DNA of 64,000 nt from positions 124,211,922-124,275,921 of the forward strand of contig BTPG01000007.1 in assembly GCA_036245525.1 (NCBI GenBank). The letters are read 5' to 3'. Positions 1 through 9,200 of this stretch are shown here, piece after piece. A program made the position numbers and the translations under genes. Below the pieces are notes generated by a model. That model was not told the origin of the DNA. It did not search any database and saw only the letters and a list, made by a program, of their open reading frames with translations. Positions within the stretch are counted from its first letter, which is position 1. The number at the start of each line of letters is the position of its first letter. This DNA is from Semisulcospira habei (lineage: Eukaryota > Mollusca > Gastropoda > Semisulcospiridae).

Positions 1-64
1 ACTCGACGTAAATCCCAGAATAAATTCACAAAAGTTTTGAATCCTTTCCCAGCTTGAAGTAAAT

Positions 65-1458
65 GTGGCAGGCAATGTTGATGAAGACTTTGAGATCCAT
101 GGCAAGGCGGTTGAGAAGCTTTTTAGCAAACTGAATGTTAAGAAAGCAGTAGGCCCTGATAATATTTGCGGTAGAGTTTTGAGAGTATGTGCCAGTCAAT
201 TGTCTGTTGTTTATAGCCGTTTGTTTAGCTGGTCTCTGAAGGATTGCACTGTACCTAGGCTCTGGAAAACATCTACAGTCTGCCCTGTCCCCAAGAACAA
301 CAAGCCCAAGACACTCAATGACTATCGCCCTGTAGCTCTCACCTCTATAGTAATGAAGTGCTTTGAGCGTGTTGTCCTTTCTAGACTGCTCGATCAGGTC
401 AAGCCCTATCAAGATCCTTTCCAGTTTGCATACAAGCAAAACAGATGTACTGATGACGCCACACTCACACTTCTGCACCATGCATACACACATTTAAAAA
501 AACCTGGCTCTTTTGTACGCATTCTTTTTATAGACTTTTCTTCAGCCTTCAACACTATACAACCCTATCTCATAGCTCAAAAACTTCTCTTTTACAATGT
601 AACGCCAAGGCTTATCCTATGGATTGTCAACTTCCTTGTAAATAGGACCCAGTCAGTTCGCTTTCAAACAGCTCTCTCATCCCTTAGGTCCACTTCCATA
701 GGCGCCCCTCAAGGTACAGTTCTCTCCCCTGTGCTGTTCACACTGTACACTAATGATTGTAGTGGCACTGACTCTACCCTTCTTATAAAATACTCGGATG
801 ACACTGCCTTAGAAGATCTCTCCAATAATGATGCGACTTACTTTGCAGAAGTAGAACGTTTTAGTGTTTGGTGTAAAGATAATTTTCTAGACCTAAATGC
901 GAGTAAGACCAAGGAACTACTGATAGACTTTCGAAGAAACCCTGCCCTTGTCCCTGTTCTGATGATCGATGATGTGTCTGTTGAGCGTGTGACTGTAAGT
1001 ATCTTGGAACAGTCATAGATGATAAGTTGTCCTTTAACGCAAACACCTCCCTCATACACAAGAAATGTCAGTCACGCATCTACTGCCTCCAGAAACTCAG
1101 GAAGCTGAATGTGAACCCCTCTGTCCTTCAAACTTTTTACTGCTCTTTTATTGAGTCTGTCATCACTTTTGGTTCTGTGTGCTGGTATGGAGGTCTGAGT
1201 GTGAAGAACAAGAACACCCTGGCACGAATGGTAAACATCTGCAGCAAAGTGACTGGCAGTAAGCAAAACAGTGTGGAGTCCCTGTATGAACAGCGTGTGG
1301 TGAGAAAGGGTAGGCGGATAGCTTCAGACAGATCCCATGTCCTTGCCCACCTCTATGAACTCCTCCCCTCTGGCCGCAGACTCCGCACGCACAAAGCTAG
1401 AACACTTAGACTACAGCACAGTTTCATCCCCAAATCCATCACTCTAAGCAATCTGTAG
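65..1458 (+). pseudogene. Reverse transcriptase of a CR1/L2/Rex1-group LINE (frameshifted)
   Basis: This is an RNA-directed DNA polymerase domain for target-primed reverse transcription. It runs in two frames. Frame 65-1018 holds the fingers and palm: KAVGPDNICGRVL, NDYRPVALTS, the metal-binding stretch LFIDFSSAFNTI, the GAPQGTVLSP turn and the YSDD catalytic motif. Frame 1027-1458 holds the thumb and C-terminal region, ending LPSGRRLR and SFIPKSI as in the Rex1/CR1 group. The frames meet near 990-997, where a small deletion removes the residues just before KYLGTVIDD, so the copy is inactive. The first methionine in the window need not be the real start: the 5' half of the protein is missing. 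A second, more decayed fragment of the same clade lies on the minus strand at 7.2-8.2 kb. Confidence 0.85.
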
Positions 1459-1549
1459 TACATCCACGCATACCCAAACCTAACTCCTCCCCCTATCCCC
1501 CTTTACCTGTGCAATCAGTAGGAATGGAGCTTGTTGATTTTAGAGAAGT

Positions 1550-1560
1550 GATTATATTGT
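1550..1560 (+). repeat. Target-site duplication of RTE-like copy A (left)
   Basis: GATTATATTGT at 1550-1560 is repeated exactly at 4863-4873, on the other side of copy A. The 11-bp length fits target-primed insertion. Confidence 0.85.
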
Positions 1561-1917
1561 CCTCGCGCTGGGACCATACGGCGTTGAGGCGCGTCCCCTG
1601 GGTGGTGGATAGGGGGTCCCTCGTGAGAGGGGTGCACCGAATGAAATAAGGTGCCGTGAACCAACATGGTCTAAGGGAAGGTGACCCCGACAGAAAACCC
1701 CTGGTCCTCCTAGTAAGGGGGTTGGGCATGGGGTTAGCTTCCCCACCCTGCAAAAAAGGAAATAGCTACAAAAACGCTGACAAAAAGACTAACAGTAATT
1801 CCTTTCCTGGAGGAGGAAGGTTCTTCTACTAGAAGACTTATGACGTCCTGTGGTGAAAGCCGGAAGTCTTCGGAAGCCACAGGACCGAGCCGCCTCTCTC
1901 TATCCAGGGATACAACC

Positions 1918-3031
1918 ATGGGCACATGGAACGTCAAGACCATGTACCAGAGCGGCAAGGCCGCCCAGATAGCAGCGGAAATGCAAAAGTACAACCTTTC
2001 CCTGCTAGGCATCAGTGAAGCCAGATGGACGCAGTCTGGCCAGAAAAGGCTGTTAAGTGGGGAGATGATTCTGTATTCAGGTCATGAAGAGGAGAATGAC
2101 CCCCATACAGAAGGAGTAGCACTCATGCTGTCACCAGTGGCACAGAGAGCGCTGATGGGCTGGGAACCTCTTGGGCCAAGAATTATAACAGCAGCCTTTA
2201 GAACCAAGAAAAAGCTCAAGCTCAACGTCATCCAGTGTTATGCGCCCACCAATGACAGTGACGAGGAAGAGAAACAAGAGTTCTACGACCGACTCCAGAG
2301 TGCCGTGGACAAATGTGCGGAGCGAGACATCACCATCGTCATGGGCGATTTTAATGCCAAAATAGGGGAGGACAACACCGGATACGAAGAGGTGATGGGG
2401 AGACAGGGACTAGGCTCGGAGATGAGTGAGAATGGGGAGAGGTTTGTAGACTTTTGTGCTCTAAACCGACGTCATTGGAGGCAGCATCTTCCCACACAGA
2501 AGAATACACAAAGCAACTTGGGTCTCACCTGACCATACAACAGAGAACCAAATAGACCATATCTGCATTAGCAAGAAATTCAGAAGATCACTTCAAGATG
2601 TTCGAGTGAGGAGGGGAGCAGATGTCGCCTCAGACCACCATCTGCTTACCTTAAGAATGAAGCTCAAGCTAAAGAAAAGCCACACAGAGACAACAAGAAG
2701 ACAGCGCTATAATGTAGGCCTCCTGAGAGAAACTGGAGTTAGAGAAGAGTTCAAACTGGTGCTGTCCAACCGGTTTCAAGCGCTACAGGAGCTAGTAAAT
2801 GAAGAGGAGGCGGTCACCACAGAGCAGCAGTGGAAGGCAGTTAGAGAGGCGCTGAACTCAACCTGCAAAGACACTGTAGGGTTCAGGAAACACCACCACA
2901 AGGACTGGCTGTCGGCACAGACCTTGAAGAAGATAGAAGCGAGGAAGCAGAAGAAAGCAGCGGTCAACAACAGTCGCACGAGAGCAGCCAAAGGGCACAG
3001 GGGGAATACTCGGAAGCCAACCGCGAGGTGA
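1918..3031 (+). pseudogene. RTE-like AP endonuclease domain, copy A (frameshifted)
   Basis: This is the N-terminal exonuclease-endonuclease-phosphatase domain that nicks target DNA. It starts at MGTWNVKTM (ATG 1918), the start also seen in copy B. Visible motifs are LLGISEARW, QCYAPTND, VMGDFNAKIG and, after the break, ADVASDHHLL. The frame is lost near 2472, where copy A lacks two bases present in copy B (CGACGTCATT against CGACTTGTCATT), and again near 2990, where four bases are missing (AAAGGGCA against AAAGCAAGGGCA). An upstream ATG at 1840 is in frame, but in copy B that upstream stretch has a TGA, which favours 1918. It resembles the endonuclease domain of the RTE-derived CFDP2-like proteins. 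Confidence 0.85.
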
Positions 3032-3298
3032 AGAGGAGTATCAGGGCAGACAAGAGGGCCTACACAGACAGCCTGGCAGCAGAGGCAGAAAAGGCAGCAG
3101 GCAGCGGCAACATGAAACAGCTCTACGACATTACCAGAAGATTGTCGGGTAAGTATGGCCATACAGAAAGACCAGTAAAAGACAAAGAAGGCAAGCCTAT
3201 TGCAGACAGAGCAGACCAACTCGACAGATGGGCCGAGTATTTTGAAGAGTTACTGAACAGACCTAGCCCACCCGACCCCCCCCCGACATCCAGCCGGC

Positions 3299-3318
3299 NN
3301 NNNNNNNNNNNNNNNNNN
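3299..3318. other. Run of 20 N (assembly gap)
   Basis: Twenty undetermined bases lie within copy A just after a C-rich tract. Copy B reads straight through the matching point with no extra bases (CCAGCCGGC joined to AGAGACCG), so the true gap may be zero length. Confidence 0.95.
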
Positions 3319-3376
3319 AGAGACCGACCTACCCATCAGCTGTGACAGACCCAGCCGGGAAGAGATCAGAAAAGCA

Positions 3377-4930
3377 GTGGCATTTTTGAAGAATGGCAAA
3401 GCAGCAGGGCCAGATGGCATCCCAGCGGAGTCTCTGAAAGCAGACCTAGAGACAACAGTTGAGATGCTGTACCCACTGTTTGGAAAGATCTGGGAAGAGG
3501 AGGTGATGCCGGCTGACTGGAAGGAGGGGTACCTAATCAAGCTTCCCAAGAAAGGCGACCTCAGCAAGTGTTCCAACTACAGAGGAATCACCTTGCTGTC
3601 AGTACCAGGAAAGGTCTTCAACAGGATCATCCTAGAAAGAATGAAGAGCTCCGTTGACCCCCAGCTGAGAGACCAGCAAGCAGGATTCAGGAAGAACCGA
3701 TCATGTACAGACCAGATCGCCACTCTCCGCATCATCGTGGAACAGTCTCTGGAGTGGAGCTCCCCGCTGTACGTAAACTTTGTGGATTATGAGAAAGCAT
3801 TTGACAGCGTGGACCGAGAGACTCTGTGGAAACTCCTACGACACTACGGTGTACCCACAAAGCTCGTCCGCCTGATCAAGAGCAGCTATGATGGCATGAC
3901 ATGTCGCATGATCCACGAAGGGCAGTTCACCAGAGAGCTCCAGGTCAGAACTGGTGTCAGGCAGGGGTGTCTGCTGTCTCCGTTCCTCTTCCTACTGGCC
4001 ATAGACTGGGTCATGAAGATGACCACAGAGCACAGACGAAGTGGAATACAGTGGACACTGTGGACACAGCTTGACGACCTCGATTTTGCAGACGACTTGG
4101 CATTACTGTCCCACACTCATCAACAAATGCAGGACAAGACCACGAGGCTTGCTGACATCTCGTCCCAAGTGGGCCTCACCATTCACAAACAGAAAACAAA
4201 GACAATGAGGCTGAACGCAACCAGGGAAGAACCAGTCTTGCTTGCTGGCACCCCGTTGGAGGAGGTGGAGTCCTTCACCTATCTCGGGAGCATCATAGAC
4301 AAAAAAGGCGGCACTGATGCAGATGTCAGAGCACGAATCGGTAAAGCCAGAGCAGCCTTTCTCCAGTTGAAAAAAGTGTGGAGTTCCAGAGAGCTGTCAC
4401 AACACACCAAAGTCCGGATTTTCAACTCCAATGTAAAAGCAGTTCTCCTATATGGAGCAGAGACATGGAGATTGACAAAAACCACAGTCAACAGAGTACA
4501 GACCTTCATGAACAGTTGCCTTAGAAGAATTTTGAAAATCCACTGGCCAGAGAAGATCAGCAACGTCAGACTCTGGGAGAGAACAGAGCAGATAACAGCA
4601 CAGAATGAAATTGGGCGAAGAAGATGGGGATGGATCGGTCATAGTCTGAGAAAGCCAGCTTCCAGTATCACTAGGCAGGCATTGTCATGGAACCCCCAGG
4701 GAAAGAGGAAAAGAGGTAGGCCGAGAAACTCCTGGCGTCGAGACCTCCAAGCAGACATCAAGAGACTGGGAACCACCTGGAGTAGAATCGAAGGAGAAGC
4801 ACAGGACAGGAGTTGCTGGAGGTCTCTCGTCGACGGCCTATACCCGGGTAGGGGTGACAGGCGATTATATTGTGTTTCATTTGGTGGTGAACATGGACAT
4901 ACTGGGATTGTTGTTACTGTTACCCACTAA
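3377..4930 (+). pseudogene. RTE-like reverse transcriptase, copy A
   Basis: The longest intact part of copy A, about 517 codons from ATG 3377. The frame really begins upstream, across the N run and an earlier frameshift. RT motifs in order: GKAAGPDGIPAES, SNYRGITLLSVPGK, YVNFVDYEKAFDSVD (first catalytic aspartates), GVRQGCLLSPFLF, DLDFADDLALL (FADD catalytic box) and SFTYLGSIID. The C-terminal part has RRRWGWIGHSLRKP and ends at LYPGRGDRR. The last two dozen codons (after 4862) lie in flanking LINE 3' UTR, because the TAAG-tail stop seen in copy B is absent. It would prime cDNA synthesis at the nicked target in the nucleus. It is not expressible as a full EN-RT protein. Confidence 0.88.
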
Positions 4931-5310
4931 TTATTTTACTATGGTAGACTTTAATTAGGCAGCTTGTGTAATAATGTGTAATAATGTACTGAGATGTTTG
5001 TATAATAAGTAGTGAGGGTTAGGACTAGGTTGAAACACGCGTATTATGTATGCATATGTAGAGGTGGGTGTGAATGTATAAGTGCCGCTCAGTTCAGTCC
5101 ATAAAAGATGTTTGTGTGAGATGTGTAAGAGTTATGTGTAAAGATTTTGTAGTGTTTACTTTATATCCATTTGGAATTTGTAGCTGTGCAAGTGCAGGGA
5201 GAAAATGTTCATAATTATGCTATAATGTTTTTATGTCTTGTTTGTACTATTTGTTATAAATGTACCACAACCGAATTTCTCTTTTCGAGATAATAAAGTA
5301 CTCTTATTCT
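4874..5310 (+). other. 3' UTR remainder of the interrupted Rex1-like LINE
   Basis: Noncoding AT-rich sequence continues from the 3' UTR begun at 1459. It ends near 5285-5310 with GATAATAAAGTACTC and an ATTCTTA-type end. It contains the right-hand target duplication of copy A just before it (4863-4873). Confidence 0.7.
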
Positions 5311-5425
5311 TAATCCACTCAAATGACAAATCTGGATGAAATAGCGGCAGGACAACATACATTGGGTGGATTCACATATGGGCGGAATCATGCTGTGTAG
5401 ATTATGACACTTGGTTGATTCACGC

Positions 5426-5427
<2 letters not shown>

Positions 5428-5481
<54 letters not shown>
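5428..5481 (+). repeat. (GA)n microsatellite
   Basis: About 27 uninterrupted GA units. They create spurious Ser-Leu reading frames on the minus strand. Confidence 0.98.
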
Positions 5482-5483
<2 letters not shown>

Positions 5484-6121
5484 TAAAAGATAACGGCGCG
5501 AAATCGCGTGCCATAGAAAACAACAACAAAAAATTAAAAAAAAAACACACAGCTGCTCCAACGTCAGTCCGTCAGTAAAATGAAAATCAGTATGCGCGGC
5601 ATTGTTGTTGATACCACTGTCCATTTTCGCTGCTTTCGACGGTGGAACCTGATCTGCCATCGGGAGTATAATAAACAGAACAACGCTCAGCCTGGGTACG
5701 GCTAGCAGACGCACGTGTTGACGTTGTCAATGCGCATGCGTCTGATAAATGTTTTGGTTCCTGGGTCATGGATTTTAGAAAAGAGTGCAGTGTTAGAAAA
5801 AGTTTTCACTAATTTATCTCATAACTCAAGACTTGGATGATATCCTTCTTGTAGTTTTAAATATTACACTTATCCATAAACGGTATTTTTCTCCCAATAA
5901 ATGTAAAAATGTAATATTCATCACGGTTATTATAGCCATTTTAAGTTTTTATTATTCCAGAGGTCAAATGTATTTGTGCTTGTTGATCACTTGATGTCAA
6001 GTCAGCGAGTCAAAGTCCACTATCTAGTCCATTGTTCACATCATCTACGTATTTCTGGAATGTTAAGTTAAATGGAATAGTTTTGAAAAGTTGATTTTAT
6101 CGCTCTGACGGCATTAGGAAT
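5482..6121. other. Upstream region of the host gene
   Basis: No repeat family is recognised here. A GCGC-rich palindrome TGCGCATGCG (5731-5740), like an NRF-1 site, lies about 400 bp upstream of the host coding start. On the minus strand a short open stretch starts MADQVPPSKAAK at 5660 with no convincing splice donor. Promoter activity in this interval is inferred from position only. Confidence 0.35.
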
Positions 6122-6190
6122 ATGAAGAAATCTAGAGATATGGCTTGGGTCTCGTGTCTTTCTTCACCTGAAAAGCAGACAGCTAAGCAC

Positions 6191-6243
6191 ATGACTTCTG
6201 CGTTGCTCGTGGCTGCTGTGTTTCTACACTTTGCTGTGGTGGA
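6191..6243 (+). CDS. Host gene exon 1: signal peptide
   Basis: Codes for the signal peptide MTSALLVAAVFLHFAVV and two bases of the next codon. The donor is GA|GTACGT. The reading frame is open upstream to 6095, so translation may start at 6122 or 6140. Confidence 0.75.
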
Positions 6244-9200
6244 GTACGTCTTTCTCTATTCTCTGTGGAATGGTTTAACATGAAGTGATCAGCTACATGT
6301 ACTAATCTTTTCACTATTTATTCTCTTAGCACAGTTTCTGAAGTTGGCATTTACAGAGTCGCCATCATAGGGATGTGGATCGGTGACGTTCATGAAAATA
6401 ACGAAAACATTATTTTTATTACAGTGGACGAGTGTGCACACGACTAACCATGGACAAGAAGACAGTGGTAGACAAACATGTTCAGCAGTGTACACAGTCT
6501 TACAAGGCAAGCTGTGGGTGGTTCAGCTCGGAGCAGTGCACATTTTATGAGTGAGTAGAATTTGTCATTTGACAGCCGACTTTGTTTATAAGCAACACCA
6601 CGTAGCAAAGTCAGAGTACTTTTCACAGGTCCTCACAGCAGTTTTTGTTTAAAATGTAAATTACACTACTTAAACCATTGTGTCCTGATCCTGAAAGTTT
6701 TCAGACTCTTGCCCTATGAGGATTTCATTACAGATTAGTAACTAAAATTATCAATATTTTAGTTCAAGGTTAGAATAGATGTGCCTCAAGGGGTGCCAAG
6801 CTATTCTGGCACTAACCTTGAACTATCATAGATAAATTTATCTCATTCAATAGTGTATTAGGATGTAAGGGGTTAATAAGAAAGGTAAGATATAACAATA
6901 AACAAAGTTTGGTCTCATTTGTGTTTGGGTATGAATGAAATTTAAGTTTTAACATCACTTTTGGATATGGCCATAAATAAAGCACTCGACCTACAGATTG
7001 TATTGTTGTTCTGTATCCAAGTTTGTAATCAGAGGAGAAATAAGAACCTTAATATATTGCTTTGACAGTGAGTGATTGACATCCAACAATTTGCAACATT
7101 ATAAGTCAAGTCAAGCTGTAATATATATATGTAAATGCACATAATGAGGTGTACATTTTATACCTTTTCAATTCAATTCAATTCAAAAACTTTATTGTCA
7201 GTCTAGCCGACAAATTTTCTTTTGTTGGGATCACATGCGCGCATACGGTAGCCACAATATGACAATGGTCAGGCATCAGAACTGTCCGATTTTCGGCGAT
7301 TTTCAGATTCTTCATGTGCTTAGTTAATAACACTTTTGACTTCTTATGTGCCAGGAAATGGCTTTAAATAACTCTACAATTCTTCAAAATCGCCGTTTTC
7401 AGATTTTTTTGGGGTGAACAGTTCTGATGCCTGAATGGTGAAAGGAAAAAAAAAAAAAAAAAAAAACCACCACTACATGACCACAGTGTTAGTGGTATAG
7501 GGGTGAGTCTGCCACTTGCAAGATGCCACTGTGACATCTGAGGTGCAAGTTCCTTGACGGCGTCAACAAGGAGAGAGAGAGAGATACGCTAGTTAACACA
7601 CTCTTCATTTAGGAGACGGATTGCCGAGGGCACAAAGCTGCCCTTGTAGCGTTTGGTTTTAACAAGAGGAGCCTTGAACCTACGGCCAGATGGGAGCTTT
7701 TGAAGGTGCTTATAAAGGCAGTGGGAAGTGTCAGCTGCCAGCCTCAGGCCCTTACGTATTATTCTCGTCCTGTAGAGGCCGTCAAGGCTCTCCAACCTGC
7801 CCCCAACGATTTTCTCACTAAGCCTGATTATCTTATTCAGCTTCCTAAAGTTCTTCTCGCCCAGGGAGCCGAACCATGAGACAAAGGAGAACCTAAGAAG
7901 GCTTTCTATAAAGCAGAGGTAGAACTGCCTGAGGATTTTGGGGCTCACATCAAAGGAGCGGAGTTTGCGCAAGATATACAGTCTCCCTTGGGCTTTCTTA
8001 AAGATGAGGTCTGTGTTGTCGGTGAAGGATAGCCATGAATCAATCAAGGTCCCTAGGTATTTGTAAACATCTGTGCGTGTGACAAAAGTGCCGTCAATCA
8101 CCAGGGGCTGAGGAGGTGGGAGTGGACTCCTGGAAGTTGTCCCACACCATTTCTGCCAGTGGACATACGTGTATGAGTCATTCCACACTAATGATGACTA
8201 AAAGGGGGAATCACTGCTAAAAAAACAAACTCAACTTTAAATGTTAGCACCATTGTTAATTATTGTGTTAATATGTGTAGTTTATAACCTGTAAAAAGAA
8301 AAGCAGACCAACATACCAAACTGCCAATAGACAGGTAAATATGAAATATGTCGGTGCAGTGTAACTGCATTACACTGTGACAGAAATTCAGTTGTGAGCA
8401 ATGTACAAATCATGCAAAATGTCTTATCAATCATGGCTTACTTGAACACAACAAGGAGAAAGGTAAAAAACAATTCTTGAGTTATTAGATGCAATTTGTT
8501 TTGGAAAGAGGTATATTTTTTCTTCGCGACACCGTAACACAGTTACACCCCCATACTAAAACGTTTTTGTTTCAAACTTTAGGGTAAAAAAATATGAAAC
8601 AAATATGTAACATATTTACTTTCAGTGGTCAATGACGATGCTAAAGGTAAAAGAGACAAAAACTTGTACTTGCTTTGATGTTATACAACATCAATACTAA
8701 TCTGTAACTGTGTAACATGGGACACAAACTACAAAGTAACTGTGTTACACCGTGACAGAAATTCAGCTGTGAGCAATGTACAAATCATACAAAATGTCTT
8801 ATCAATCATGGCTTACTTGAACACATCAAGGAGAAGGTAAAAAACAATTCTTGAGTTATTAGATGCAATTTTTGTCGGAAAGAGGTATAGTTTTTGTTCG
8901 CGACACCATAACACAGTTACACTCCCATTATAAAACGTTTTTGTTTCAAACTTTAGGGTCAACAAATATGAAACAAATATTTAACATAAAATGTACTTTC
9001 AGTGGTCAATGATGATGCTAAAGGTAAAAGAGACAAAAACTTGTACTTGCTTTGATGTTATACAACATCAACACTGTTCTGTAACTGTGTAACATGCGAC
9101 ACAAACATACATCCATCCTCGGGGGCAAGATTTAAGAACTCAACAAATGCAAAATACTTGGGACAGTGGAAATCATTTATTTCTGACATTCATGTATTTA

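Larger units (their letters stand above)
1561..4862 (+). mobile_element. RTE-like non-LTR retrotransposon, copy A
   Basis: The copy starts with CCTCGCGCTGGGACC and ends with GGGTGACAGGC, the same termini as copy B (49853-about 53127). It is flanked by an 11-bp direct duplication, GATTATATTGT. It encodes an AP-type endonuclease and a reverse transcriptase in one long frame that has been broken several times. Unlike copy B it has no TAAG-repeat tail: the target duplication follows directly after GACAGGC. It sits in the 3' UTR of an older Rex1-like LINE. Confidence 0.9.
1..5310 (+). mobile_element. CR1/L2/Rex1-group LINE, truncated at the window start and split by a later LINE
   Basis: The left part (1-1560) encodes the end of a LINE reverse transcriptase and the start of its 3' UTR. 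The right part (4874-about 5310) is the rest of that 3' UTR, ending in AATAAAG and a short ATTCTTA-type tail, which is typical of this group. The two parts were one element before RTE-like copy A (1561-4862) inserted; the 11-bp duplication GATTATATTGT marks the break. No endonuclease is visible because the 5' side lies outside the window or was lost. Confidence 0.8.

Noticed and set aside
5388..5714. Minus-strand frame with a long Ser-Leu run
   Set aside because: The run is the (GA)n microsatellite translated; only its first few dozen codons might be coding.
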